This document shows positions 46,706 through 59,028 of a stretch of 64,000 nt of DNA, one piece after another (position 1 is the first letter of the stretch; each line of letters starts with the position of its first letter). The notes beneath the pieces were generated by a model. The model was not told the DNA's origin. It ran no database searches and was given only the letters and a program-made list of their open reading frames with translations. The stretch lies in NCBI GenBank assembly GCA_003439945.1, contig QVRM01003985.1, positions 248,001-312,000 of the forward strand, written 5' to 3'. The stretch is from Dermanyssus gallinae. Taxonomy: Eukaryota > Arthropoda > Arachnida > Mesostigmata > Dermanyssidae. Both the position numbers and the translations under genes were made by a program.

Positions 46706-48278
46706 ATGCCGCCCAGCAGGGGTAGTACTGCCCCGCCGCCGCCCACCCTGGATATATCCAGGTTACGGCAAGGCCCAGTCGACGCCAGCACGGGTGCCGA
46801 TCAGACCGACGCTCCGAAAGGGGTGGCAGCAAACACCCACGATTCGTCGGCCATGGATGTTTCCGGTAAACCGAGCCCATCCTTACCGAGCACCCCCGCG
46901 CCTGGTCAATGTAGTGGGAGCGCCAGGGCAGAAGCGCGTCATAGGCTCAAAGCGCAAGAAGTTGTCTTCAGACTCTACGAGCGCTGAAGATGACAAGGCT
47001 GTTGAGACAAATGACGGGTTTACTCGTGTGGTGACCCGCAGGGAAACACTGACTGCGTCCCGCGAGCAGAAGAGCCTAGCTAAACTAAAGGAGAGTCTAT
47101 CGTCTGGTGAACTAGGGACGTTTAAGGTGATTCTCCGAAGAGAACCATCCAAAGGCGAAGCCTCAGCAGAGTTTCCTGAAGGCTCGCTATTGTCGACGTA
47201 CAAACATATACACGACGTAGCTCCGGGATGCAGAATATCAGGGGACAGAAATTCCATTATCGTGTGGCTTTCGCGAATTGAAGACGCAACTCGGTTGCTT
47301 TCAATTTCAGCCCTAGGGAGCTTACCGGTGGTCACACACAGCCCATCCCTATCGGTCTTTAAAGCCCGAATACACGGAGTTCATCAATATACACGAATAC
47401 ACGGAGTATCAATAACCAAAGAGGAGATACTACGCGAGTTATCACCGCTCGGAGTCAATCATGTAAAAAGATTGTCCCACATGCGGAACGGAGCGAGAGT
47501 TATGCTTGGTAAGGTGATTCTTTCCTTTACGCGCCAACCTCCGCCATCCGTTTTTCTTGGATACCAAACTCATCAAGTAGTTCTCGAGCCCGACCAACCC
47601 AAGTTATGTCACAAGTGTCTGAGGCCGGGACACTTCGCTGACAGGTGTACCATGGTCCAGGTATGCAAACGGTGCGGCACTCCCGGACACTTAGCAGCAA
47701 GCTGCGCCAATTCAGCAAGATGTGTGAACTGTCGTGGTGCTCATGCGGCCGGTTCATCTGCATGTCCTCGCTTGGCTTACCTCCGAGAAAGAAACCGAAC
47801 TATACTCGAAGCCCGGACACTGCAACAGGTGAAGGTGGTACATCCGGCAGCCGAGATTACTGACATGTCTCCCGTATCAGCCATGTCAGTAGATAACACA
47901 ACTCAGGCTTTAAAACAACCTTCTTACGCTAGCGTTGTCCGCGGGATCTCTCAATCACGCGAAGTCCCTACCCCGCAGCTGCTACTTCCGGCTCCTATAT
48001 CAATCCCCACGAGGAAAGGCGGACGTTTGACGGGACGGTCTCGCCGCAGGACGCCCGTTGTAAGGCATCGCCGTATCAAAACACCCGTCAAGCGCACACG
48101 TAAAGCGACCCAGGCTGTGCTCGGCCCTAAAGGCGCCTCTCTCGGACTGTCTCAGATTCTTTCAGGCTTAAGCCCAGACTTATCGGCTAAATTCAAGGCC
48201 TTATTAGAGCTTTTGGAGCCGCTGTTACAGCTGCTACCGCTAGTGAAAAATCTACGACAAATCGTACAGTCATCATGA
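46706..48278 (+). CDS. Element C ORF1: gag-like with three zinc knuckles
   Basis: Two frames contribute. An ATG at 46,706, three bases inside the element, opens a Pro/Ser/Thr-rich N-terminus. The C-terminal body lies in the frame of the ATG at 46,794 (494 residues). A one-base shift near 46,866-46,912 (a CCCCC run is there) probably separates the true N-terminus from the body. In the 494-residue numbering, NDGFTRVVTRR is near 73-83. The knuckles are CHKCLRPGHFADRC (272-285), CKRCGTPGHLAASC (291-304) and CVNCRGAHAAGSSAC (310-324, CX2CX3HX6C). This is the arrangement typical of I/Jockey/R1-type gag, which binds element RNA. A basic Arg-rich stretch and a leucine-rich C-terminus follow. The stop TGA overlaps the ORF2 start. 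Confidence 0.8.
48275..48278 (+). promoter_or_regulatory. ATGA stop-start overlap between ORF1 and ORF2
   Basis: The ORF2 ATG (48,275-48,277) overlaps the ORF1 TGA (48,276-48,278). Overlaps of this kind permit coupled termination-reinitiation; UAAUG in SART1-type elements is a known parallel. That it works this way here is inference. Confidence 0.6.
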
Positions 48279-51159
48279 ATGACCACGATCGCACAGCTCA
48301 AGACGGAGCAGCATCACACCCCATTCCAGCTACTATCAAATGTCCACTATGCGACGGGCGATACACGCGGCGTGGCCTAACAAGGCATATATCAGTCAAG
48401 CATCCCACCGCCACTGAGGCTTCCTTCTCTACAACGTCCACCTCTGTGCCCTCTCGTTTGCAACCGGCGCAAATTTTAGAGGACATTCAAGCAGTTATGG
48501 GGCGAATCAGACTAATCCGAATTGTACCAAAGTCAATTAGGAGGCAAGTGGCCGAGGCCCTTACCCGTGTACTCTCAGCAGTCTCATCTGATAACGACGT
48601 TGAAGCATGGTACGGTCTTTTCTCCTTTGCCCCCGTAGTGCTTCGCCTCCCCCGCGCACGCAACGATGCGTTATCTCTTTCAGTAATCATCCGCAACAAT
48701 CTCCGCGACTTCTCTCAGAATAAGCGCCTGTCAGACGTGATTGCCACTTCGCACCCTCGCACCTCTACTTCTAAACCATTCAAAAATGACACCGTGCGCC
48801 AGTCCATTATTAAACTCTCCGAAGGTGATGTTTCTGGTGCCGTCAGACTTATTGTATCCACAGATACTTTAACGCCGGGCATCGACCGTATAGAGGCCTT
48901 GCGAGAGCAACACCATTAGCTCCCGAGGACCTAGAATGGCCGACACTGACCAGATCTCCTCTGCCCTTCGTCACATCAAAGGAAGATATCCAGGCGGCGA
49001 TTAAAAGCTTCTCCAAGAGCTCTGCCGCAGGGTTCGACTTTATGAGACCCCGGTTGTTAATAGACCTTCTTTCCCCGTCCCTCGAAGGCGTCGCCGCCAG
49101 CCTACTCTCCGCGTTGGCAAAGGTTGTAGACATCCTTATTTGGGGCAGCCCTCCTCCTTGCCTCCGGCCCTTGATATTTGGCGCAAGACTATTTGCCCTT
49201 CAGAAAAAGGACGGTTCGGTACGTCCTATTGCGTGTTCGTCTGCGCTACGCAGGCTCGCCGCGAAGATCGGATGCAACCACAACAAAGACGCCATTTCTC
49301 ACGCAACCGGTGCACACCAATTGGGATTCGCGACGCCGGCCGGAACCGAAGTAGCCATTCACGCAGCCCGCGCCTTTCTCGACTCACGCGAACCTCCAGG
49401 GGTCTTTGTAAAGCTCGATTTTAAAAACGCTTTTAACTGTATACGACGCGATCACTTGATGAAGGCCGTCGCATTCCACGCCCCTAATCTATTAAACTAC
49501 GTCGAACTGGCATATCGGCACCCTTCCCATCTTGTCTTGCCTGAACATGTGATTTCGTCCACCACCGGACTGCAGCAGGGGGACCCCTTAGCACCACCTC
49601 TGTTTTGTCTGGGCATCAAGGATCTGGTGGATTCCTTCAGGAGCCCGCTGAACCTCTGGTATCTTGACGATGGTTTATTAGAAGGAAACGTTTGCACAGT
49701 AGCCGAAGATATTCAACGGGTCCTGGATTTCAGTGTTACATCCGGGCTGGAGTTAAATCCGGCCAAATGCGAGATATGCCTCTTTGGCCCTACCCTTGAG
49801 GCCCCCGAAGTACAGTCACTCCGAAACCTCCTGCCTGGCTGCAAGCTAACCGTCAAGGACGATCTGGAGCTACTGGGTGTACCAATTTGCCCCGAGGGGC
49901 TTCCAGCAGCAATCGAGCGTTGGAGATTGAAACTGGAAAACGCCGCCGCTCGCCTTCCTCTTCTGGGAGCTCATCGGGGACTTTTCTTACTCAGGTCCTC
50001 CTTTTCGTCCTCAAGACTAATCCACCTCCTTCGAGGGGCCGATTTATCAAATCGATCCGACGAGTTGCAAAGGCTCAACGACTTGACACTGTCCACCCTG
50101 GAATCCTTGCTGAATACATCTCTACCGCCTATCGCGCGAGAACAGGCATTGCTACCCATTTCAAAAGGGGGCCTTGGGGTACCAAATTTACTGACCCTGG
50201 CCGGGCCGGCTATAGTCTCGTCAATGCTAAGCGCGCAAAACAGGGCAACCCCTCTTTTAGATTCAGCGGGAGTCGACCAGTTTAGAAACCGCTTAGCCCA
50301 TCTTCAAGAGAACCTTGAGGCGCGCTGTGGGGGTAGGCCTGAAAACGTACTATCCCAGCGTGACTGGAGTTCTCCTCTGCACGACGAGGTACAACGACGC
50401 CTCTTTAACGAAGCTGCCGACGACACAGCCAGAGCTCGCTTAAACGCCGTATCTGCCAAGGATTCAGGGGCCTGGTTACACGCGCTTCCCAGTGCCCCCA
50501 TAGGTACCCTTCTTGATGACGAGTCGATTCGCATAGCAGTAAGCTTACGACTAGGGGCAGATATAGTTAGCCCTCATCGGTGCCAATGTGGTCACCCCGT
50601 CGATAAACTAGGACATCACGGACTATCGTGCATTATTAGTGCAGGACGACGCTCGAGACATGCCGCTATTAATGAGACCTTTAGCAGAGCCCTTAGGTCG
50701 TGCGGTCGTCCGTGCATTCTTGAACCCCCAGGTCTCTGCGCGGAGGACGGCAAACGTCCAGATGGTATGACACTCACACCATTCGAGCGAGGCAAAATGC
50801 TAGTTTGGGATGCAACCGTTACCGACTTCTTAGCTCCTTCTATGGTCGGTGGCGGCGCATCCGAAGCTGGTTATGCAGCCCACCTTGCGGAGACTAACAG
50901 GTTGAGAAAGTACTCATCAATAGGCTATCCCCATGAATTTTGCCCTCTCGCGTTTGAAACCCTAGGCGCCCCTGGCGTTCGGACCAAGCAGCTGATCCGC
51001 AAAGTTGGGACCTTGTTAAACCTGTCATCCGGTGATAACAGGTCATCGTCCTTTTTTAAACAACGCCTGGATCTTGACATACAACGTGGAAACGCTGCCT
51101 CCGTTCGGGGCACACTCCTGAAGTGGTCTCGCCCTGGCCTCATCGAAACGGACACGTGA
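48275..51159 (+). pseudogene. Element C ORF2: C2H2 finger, RT, restriction-like endonuclease (one frameshift)
   Basis: The ATG at 48,275 overlaps the ORF1 stop as ATGA. The first part (214 residues, to 48,919) begins with CPLCDGRYTRRGLTRHISVKH (Cys23, Cys26, His38, His43), a C2H2 finger like those of R2-type elements. The frame is lost near 48,895-48,915 and resumes one base over at ATPLAPEDLEWPTLTRSPLP, well before the next ATG at 49,042. Numbered from that ATG (705 residues), the reverse transcriptase has KLDFKNAFN (124-132), GLQQGDPL (176-183) and YLDD (207-210). The C-terminus has CQCGHPVDKLGHHGLSC (514-530) and RPD at 572-574 with Asp590, the knuckle plus PD-D/E-type nuclease of RLE elements. 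Undoing the single shift in principle would give about 960 residues. As it stands the copy is broken, unless the shift is an assembly error. Confidence 0.85.
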
Positions 51160-51221
51160 CAGTCACAATGCGCATTGGCTTAGCTAGTTTATGTGTGTAA
51201 CATATACCTAATGTATTATAC

Positions 51222-51240
51222 GGAAAATAAACTGTATTTT
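51222..51240 (+). terminator. 3' end of element C with AATAAA
   Basis: GGAAAATAAACTGTATTTT closes the element. AATAAA is the only polyadenylation-like signal, and no A-tail separates it from the right target duplication. Confidence 0.5.
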
Positions 51241-51247
51241 ATAACCA
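51241..51247 (+). repeat. Right target-site duplication of element C
   Basis: ATAACCA, matching 46,696-46,702. The satellite resumes in phase with GAGGTGCACGCGC. Confidence 0.8.
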
Positions 51248-54200
51248 GAGGTGCACGCGCTTCTAAGAACGATCCGGTTCTAAAAACCAGTGAAAAGGAC
51301 GCGGTTATAAGAACGAGTTGGTTCTAAGAACCAGCGAGGTATACGCGGTTCTAAGAACGAGCCGGTTCTAAAAACCAGCTTGGTGCACGCGGTTCTAAGA
51401 ACGAGCTGGTATGAAGATGCGGTGAAAAGGAAGCGGTCTTTAGAACGAGTCGGTTTTAAGAACCAGCGAGGTGCACGCGGTTTTAGGAACGAGCCGGTTT
51501 TAAGAACCAGCGAAGTGCACGCGGTTTTAAGAACGGGCCGATTCTAAAAGCCGGTGAAAAGAACGCGGGTGTAAGAACGAGTCAGTTCTAAGAACCAACG
51601 AGATGCAAGCGGTTCCAGGAACGAGCCGGTTCTAAGAACCAGTAAGAAGGACGCGGTTCTAAGAAGGAGCCGGTCCTAAGCACCAGCGAGGTGCAAGCGG
51701 TTCCAAGAACGAGCCGGTTCTAGGAACCAGTAAAAAGGATGCGGCTTCAAGAACCAGCTAAGTGCACGCAATTGTAAGAACGAGCCGGTTTTAAGAGCTA
51801 CTGGCAAGGACGCGGTTCTAAGAACGGGCCGGTTTTAAGAACCAGCGAGGTGCACGCGGTTCTAAGAACGAATCGGTTTTAAGAATTAGCGAGGTGCACG
51901 CGGTTCTAAGAACTAGCCGGTTTTAAGAACCAGAGAGGTGCACGTAGTTCTATGAACGAGCCGGTTCTAAGAGCCAGCGAGGTGCACCTTGTTTTAAGAA
52001 CAAGCAGGTTATAAGAACCAGCAAGGTGCACGCGGTTCTAAGAACGAGCTGGTTTGAAGATGCGGTAAAAAGGAAGCGGTCCTTAGAACGAGCCGATTCT
52101 AGGAACCAGTAAGAAGGATGCGGTTCCAAGAACCAGCTAAGTGCACGCAATTGTAAGAACGAGCCGGTTCTTAAAACTAGTGGAAAGGACGTGGTGTAAG
52201 AACGAGCGCACGCGGTTCTAACAACTAGTAAAAGGGGCGCGGTTCTAAGAACCAGCGAGGTGCACGCGGTTCTAAGAACGAACCGGTTCTAAGAATCAGC
52301 GAGGTGCACGCGGTTCTAAGAACGAGCCGGTTTTAAGAACCAGCGAGGTGCACGTGGTTCAAAGAACGAGCCGGTTCTAAGAACCAGCGAGGTGCACGTA
52401 GTTTTAAGAACAAGCCGGTTATAAGAACCAGAAAGGTGCACGCGGTTCTAAGAACGAGCTGGTTTGAAGATGCGGTGAAAAGGAAGCAGTCCTTAGAACG
52501 AGTCGGTTCTAAGAACCAGCAAGGTGCACGCGGTTCTAAGAACGAGCCAGTTCTAAGAACCAGCGAAGTGCACGCGGTTTTAAGAACGGGCCGGTTCTGA
52601 GAACCGGTGAAAAGAACGCGGGTGTAAGAACGAGCCGGTTCTAAGAACTAGCGAGGTGCAAGCGGTTCCAAGAATGAGCCGGTTCTGGGAACCAGTAAGA
52701 GGGATGCATGCGGTTCCAACAACCAGCTAAGTGCAAGCAATTGTAAGAACGAGCCGGTTCTAAGAACTAGTGGAAAGAACGCGGTGTAAGAACGAGCCGG
52801 TTCTAAGAACCAGCGAGGTGCACGCGGTTTTTAGAACGAGTCGGTTCTAAGAACCAGCGAGGTGCACGCGGTTTTTAGAACGAGCCGGTTCTAAGAACCA
52901 GCGAGGCGCACGCGGTTCTAACAACTAGTGAAAGGGACGCGGTTATAAGAACGAACCGGTTCTAAGAACCAGCGAGGTGCACGCGATCCTAGGAACGAGC
53001 CGGTTTTAGGAACCAGCGAGGTGCACGCGGTTTTAAGAACGAACCGGTTTTAGGAACCAGCGAGGTGCACGCGGTTCTAAAAACGAGCCGGTTTTAGGAA
53101 GTAGCGAGGTGCACGTGGTTCTAAGAACGAGCTGGTTCGAAAAAGCGATGAAAAGTAAGCGGTCCTACGATTGAGTCGGTTCTAAAAACCAGCAAGGTGC
53201 ACTCGGTTCTTAGAACGAGCTGATTTGAAGAAGCGGTGAAAAGAAAGCGGTCCTAAGAACAAGCCGGTTCCAAGAATCAGCGAGATGCACGTGGTTTTAA
53301 GAACGAGCCGGTTCTAAGAACCGGTGAAAAGAACGCGGTTTTAAGAACGAGCCGGTTCTGAGAACCAGTGAGGTGCACGCGGTTCTAAGAACGAGCCGGT
53401 TCTAAGAACCAGCAAGGTGCTTGCGGTTCTAAGGACGAGCCGGTTATAATAACCAGAGGTGCACGCGCTTCTAAGAACGATCCGGTTCTAAAAACCGGTG
53501 AAAAGGACGCGGTTATAAGAACGAGTTGGTTATAAGAACCAGCGAGGTCTACGCGGTTCCAAGAACGAGCCGGTTCTAAGAACCAGCATGGTGCACGCGG
53601 TTCTAAGAACGAGCTGGTATGAAGATGCGGTGAAAAGAAAGCGGTCTTTAGAACGAGTCGGTTTTAAGAACCCAGCGAGGTGCACGCGGTTTTAAGAACG
53701 AGCCGATTCTAATAGCCGGTGAAAAGAACGCGGGTGTAAGAACGAGCCAGTTCTAAGAACCAACAAGATGCAAGCGGTTCCAAGAACGAGCTGGTTCTAA
53801 GAACCAGTAAGACGGACGCGGTTCTAAGAAGGAGCCGGTTCTAAGAACCAGCGAGGTGCAAGCGGTTTCAAGAACGAGCAGGTTCTAGGAACCAGTAAAA
53901 GGATGCGGCTTCAAGAACCAGCTAAGTGCACGCAATTGTAAGAACGAGCCGGTTCTAAGAGCTATTGGCAAGGACGCGGTTCTAAGAACGGGCCGGTTTT
54001 AAGAACCAGCGAGGTGCACGCGGTTCTAAGAACGAATCGGTTCTAAGAATTAGCGAGGTGCACGCGGTTCTAAGAACGAGCCGGTTTTAAGAACCAGAGA
54101 GGTGCACGTAGTTCTATGAACGAGCCGGTTCTAAGATCCAGCGAGGTGCACGTTGTTTTAAGAACAAGCCGGTTATAAGAACCAGCAAGGTGCACGCGGT

Positions 54201-57200
54201 TCTAAGAACGAGCTGGTTTGAAGATGCGAGGAAAAGGAAGCGGTGTTTAGAACAAGCCGGTTCTAGGAACCAGTAAGAAGGATGCGGTTCCAAGAACCAG
54301 CTAAGTGCACGCAATTGTAAGAACGAGCCGGTTCTAAGAACTAGTGGAAAGGACGCGGTGTAAGAACGAGCCGGTTCTAAGAACCAGCGAGGTGCACGTG
54401 GTTCTAAGAACGAGCCGGTTCTAAGAACCAGCGAGGTGCACGCGGTTTTTAGAACGAGCCGGTCCTGAGAACCAGCGAGGCGCACGCGGTTCTAACAACT
54501 AGTGAAAGGGGCGCGGTTCTAAGAACCAGCGAGGTGCACGCGGTTCTAAGAACGAACCGGTTCTAAGAATCAGCGAGGTGCACGCGGTTCTAAGAACGAG
54601 CCGGTTTTAAGAACCAGCGAGGTGCACGTGGTTCCAAGAACCAGCCGGTTTTAAGAACCAGCGAGGTGCACGTAGTTTTAAGAACAAGCCGGTTATAAGA
54701 ACCAGAAAGGTGCACGCGGTTCTAAGAACGAGCTGGTTTGAAGATGCGGTGAAAAGGAAGCGGTCCTTAGAACGAGTCGGTTCTAAGAACCAGCAAGGTG
54801 CACGCGGTTCTAAGAACGAGCCAGTTCTAAGAACCAGCGAAGTGCACGCGGTTTTAAGAACGGGCCGGTTCTGAGAACCGGTGAAAAGAACGCGGGTGTA
54901 AGAACGAGCCGGTTCTAAGAACTAGCGAGGTGCAAGCGGTTCCAAGAATGAGCCGGTGTAGGAACCAGTAAGAGGGATGCGATTCCAAGAACCAGCTAAG
55001 TGCAAGCAATTGTAAGAACGAGCCGGTTCTAAGAACTAGTGGAAAGAACGCGGTGTAAGAACGAGCCGGTTCTAAGAACCAGCGAGGTGCACGGGGTTCT
55101 AAGAAACGAGCCGGTTCTAAGAACCAGCGAGGTGCACGCGGTTTTTAGAACGAGCCGGTTCTAAGAACCAGCGAGGTGCACGCGGTTTTTAGAACGAGCC
55201 GGTTCTAAGAACCAGCGAGGTGCACGCGGTTTTTAGAACGAGCCGGTTCTAAGAACCAGCGAGGCGCACGCGGTTCTAACAACTAGTGAAAGGGACGCGG
55301 TTATAAGAACGAGCCGGTTCTAAGAACCAGCGAGGTGCATGCGATCCTAAGAACGAGCCGGTTTTAGGAACCAGCGAGGTGCACACGGTTTTAAGAACGA
55401 ACCGGTTTTAGGAACCAGCGAGGTGCACGCGGTTCTAAAAACGAGCCGGTTTTAGGAAGTAGCGAGGTGCACGCGGTGCTAAGAACGAACTGGTTCGAAA
55501 AAGCGGTGAAAAGTAAGCGGTCCTATAATCGAGTCAGTTCTAAAAACCAGCAAGGTGCACTCGGTTCTTAGAACGAGCTGGTTTGAAGAAGCGGTGAAAA
55601 GGAAGCGGTACTAAGAACGAGTCGGTTCCAAGAACCAGCGACATGCACGTGGTTCTAAGAACGAGCCGGTTCTAAGAACCAGCGAGGTGCACACGGTTCT
55701 GAGAGCGGGCCGGTTTGAAGAACCGGTGAAAAGAACGCGGTTCTAAGAACGAGTCAGTTCTAAGAACCAGCGAGGTGCAAGCGGTTCCAAGAACGAGCCG
55801 GTTCTAAGAACCAGTAAGAAGGACGCGGTTCTAAGAACGAGCCGGTTCCAAGGACCAGCGAGGTGCAAGTGGTTTCAAGAACGAGTTGATACTAAAAACC
55901 AGTAAGAGGAACCCGGTTTTAAGAACGAGTTGGTTCTAAGAACCAGTAAGAAGAACGCGGTTCTAAGAACGAGCCGGTTCCAATGACCAGCGAAGTGCAC
56001 GCGGTTGTAAGAACGAGCCGATTCTAAGAACCAGTGAAAGGGACGCGGTTCTAAGAACGAGCCGGTTCTAAGAATCAGCGAGGTGCACGTGGTTCTGAGA
56101 ACGAGCCGGTTCTAAGAGCCAGTAAGAAGGACGCGGTTCTACGAACGAACCGGTTCTAAGAATTAGCGAGGTGCAAGTGGTTTCAAGAACGGGCCGGTTC
56201 TAAGAACCGGTAAAAAAACGCGGATGTAAAAACGAATCAGTTCTAAGAGCCAGCGAGGTGCAAGCGATTTTAAGAACGAGCCGGTCTTAAGAACCAGTAA
56301 GAAGGACGCGGTTTGAAGAACAAGCCGGTTCCAAGAACCAGCAAAGTGCACGCGGTTATAAGAACGAGCCGGTTCTAAGAACCAGTGAAAAGAACGCGGT
56401 TCCAAGAACGAGTCAGTTCTAAGAACCAGCAAAGTGCACGCGGTTGTAAGAACGAGCCGGTTCTAAGAACCAGAAAGGTGCCCGGGGTTCTAAGAACGAG
56501 CCGGTTTAGGAATCAGTGAAAAGGACGCGGTTCTTAGAACCAGCGAAGTGCACGCGGATCTAAGAACAAGTGAAAAGGACGCCGTTCCGAGAACGAGCCG
56601 GTTCTAAGAACAAGTGAAAAGAACGTTGTTCTTAGAACGAGTCGGTTCTAAGAACTAGCAAGGTAGCACGCAGACGGTTCTTACAACGAGTCGGTTCTAA
56701 TAACTAGTGAAAAGAACGCGGTTATAAGAACGAGCCGGTTCTAATAACTAGTGAAAAGAACGCGGTTATAAGAACGAGCCGGTTCTAAGAACCAGCGAGA
56801 TGCACGCGGTTCTAAGAACGAGCCGGTTCTAAGAACCAGCGAGGTGCACGCGGTTCTAAGAGCAAGCCGGTTTTAGGAACCAGCGAGGTGCGCGCGGTTC
56901 TAAGAACGAGCCGGTTTTAGGAATCAGCGAGATGCACGTGGTTCTAAGAACGAGCCGGTTGTAAGAACCAGTGAAAAGAACGAGTCGGTTCTAAGAACGA
57001 GTCGGTTCTAAGAACAAGTCAGCTCTAAGAACCAGCGAGGTGCACGCGGTCGTATGAACGAGCCGGTTTTAAGAACCAGAAAGGTGTCCGGGGTTCTAAG
57101 AACGAGCCGGTTCTACGAACCAGTAAAAAGGACGCCGTTCTAAGAACGAGCCGGTTCTAAGAACAAGTGAAAAGAACGCCGTTCCGAGAACGAGCCGGCT

Positions 57201-57679
57201 CTAAGAACAAGTGAAAAGAACGTTGTTCTTAGAACGAGCCGGTTCTAAGAACTAGCAAGGTAGCACGCAGACGGTTCTTACAACGAGCCGGTTCTAATAA
57301 CTAGTGAAAAGAACGCGGTTATAAGAACGAGCCGGTTCTAAGAACCAGCGAGATGCACGCGGTTGTAATAACGAGCCGGTTCTAAGAACCAGCGAGGTGT
57401 ACGCGGTTCTAAGAGCAAGCCGGTTTTAGGAACCAGCGAGGTGCACTCGGTTCTAAAAACGAGCCGGTTTTAGGAATCAGCGAGATGCACGTGGTTCTAA
57501 GAACGAGTCGGTTCTAAAAATCACTGTAAAGGACGCGGTTCTAAGAGCGAGTCGGTTCTAAGAACGAGTCAGCTCTAAGAACCAGCGAGGTGCACGCGGT
57601 TGTAAGAACGAGCCGGTTCTAAGAACCAGAAAGATGCCCGGGGTTCTAAGAACGAGCCGGTTCTAGGAATCAGTGAAAA

Positions 57680-59028
57680 GGACGCGGTTCTAAGAACGAG
57701 CCGGTTCTAAGAACCAGTGAAAAGGACGCGGTTCTAAAAACGAGCCGGTTCTAAGAAATAGCGGTGTGCATGCAGTGTAAGAACGAGCCGGTTCTAAGAA
57801 CCATTGAAAAGGACGCGGTTCTAACCACAAGCCGGTTCTACGAACCAGTAAAAAGGACGCCGTTCTAAGAACGAGCCGGTTCTAAGAACAAGTGAAAAGG
57901 ACGCCGTTCCGAGAACGAGCCGGCTCTAAGAACAAGTGAAAAGGACGTTGTTCTAAGAACGAGCCGGTTCTAAGAACTAGCAAGGTAGCACGCATGCGGT
58001 TCTTACAATGAGCCGGTTCGAATAACTAGTGAAAAGAACGCGGTTATAAGAACGAGCTGGTTCTAAGAACCAGCGAGATGCACGCGGTTCTAAGAACGAG
58101 CCGGTTCTAAGAACCAGCGAGGTGCACGCGGTTCTAAGAGCAAGCCGGTTTTAGGAACCAGCGAGGTGCACGCGGTTCTAAAAACGAGCCGGTTTTAGGA
58201 ATTAGCGAGATGCACGTGGTTCTAAGAACGAGTCGGTTCTAAAAACCACTGTAAAGGACGCGGTTCTAAGAGCGAGTCGGTTCTAAGAACCAGCGGGGTG
58301 CACGCAATTCTTAGAACGAACCAGTTCTAAAATCCAGCGAGGTGCACGTGGTTATACGAACGAGCCGGTTCTAAGAACCAGCGAGGTGCACGTGGTTTTA
58401 AGAACAAGCCGGTTCTAAGAACCAGCGAGGTGCACGTGGTTTTAAGAACAAGCCGGTTATAAGAACCAGCAAGGTGCACGCGGTTCTAAGAACAAGCTGG
58501 TTCGATGAAGCGGTGAAAAGAAAGCGGTCCTAGAAACGAGTTGGTTCTTAGAACCAGCGAGGTGCACGCAGTGTAAGAACGAGCCGGTTCTAAGAATCAG
58601 TGAAAATGACGCGGTTCTAAGAACGAGCCAATTCTAAGAACCAGCAAGGTGCAAGCAGTTCCAAGAACGAGCCGGTTCTAAGAACCAGTAAGAAGGACGC
58701 GGTTTTAAAAACAAGCCGGTTTTAAGAACCAGAAAGGTGCCCGGGGTTCTAAAATCAAGCCGGTTCTAAGAATCAGTGAAAAGAACGCGGTTCTAAGAAC
58801 CAGCGAGGTGCACGCGGTTCTAAGAACGAGCCGGTTTTAAGAACCAGCGAGGTGCACGCGGTTCTAAGAACGAGCCAATTCTAAAGACCAGTAAAATGAC
58901 GCAGTTCAACAAACAAGCCGGTTCAAAGAACCAGCGAGGTGCACGCGGTTCTAAGAACGAGTGGGTTCTAAGAACCTGTGAAAAAGACCCGGTTCTAAAA
59001 CCGAGCCGGTTTTAAGGACGAGTGAAAA
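57680..59028 (+). repeat. 1,349-bp tandem duplication, copy 1
   Basis: Markers GCGGTGTGCATGCAG (57,761 and 59,110) and CTAACCACAAGCC (57,821 and 59,170) recur exactly 1,349 bp apart. The interval is nearly identical to copy 2. Edges are approximate. Confidence 0.85.

Larger units (their letters stand above)
46703..51240 (+). mobile_element. Element C: gag + RLE-type non-LTR retrotransposon
   Basis: A 4,538-bp insertion in the satellite bounded by the 7-bp duplication ATAACCA. It carries a gag-like ORF1 with three zinc knuckles. ORF2 starts with a C2H2 finger, has a YLDD-type reverse transcriptase and ends in a Cys-Cys-His-Cys knuckle plus an RPD...D restriction-like endonuclease. ORF1 and ORF2 overlap by ATGA. 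The 3' end is AATAAACTGTATTTT without a poly-A tail. Each ORF carries one apparent frameshift. RLE elements of the R2/NeSL/CRE type are usually site-specific, and many lack a zinc-knuckle gag. The combination here is therefore unusual, and the clade is uncertain. A relic of the family lies at 10,107-10,344. Confidence 0.85.

Noticed and set aside
11933..56432. Many minus-strand open frames of 60-130 codons encoding Leu/Val/Arg-rich repeats that end in PARS or similar
   Set aside because: They are the satellite read in reverse. Because 44 is not a multiple of 3, the frame cycles through three registers and meets a stop about once per three monomers. Variants that remove that stop lengthen the frame. 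There is no non-repetitive protein content.
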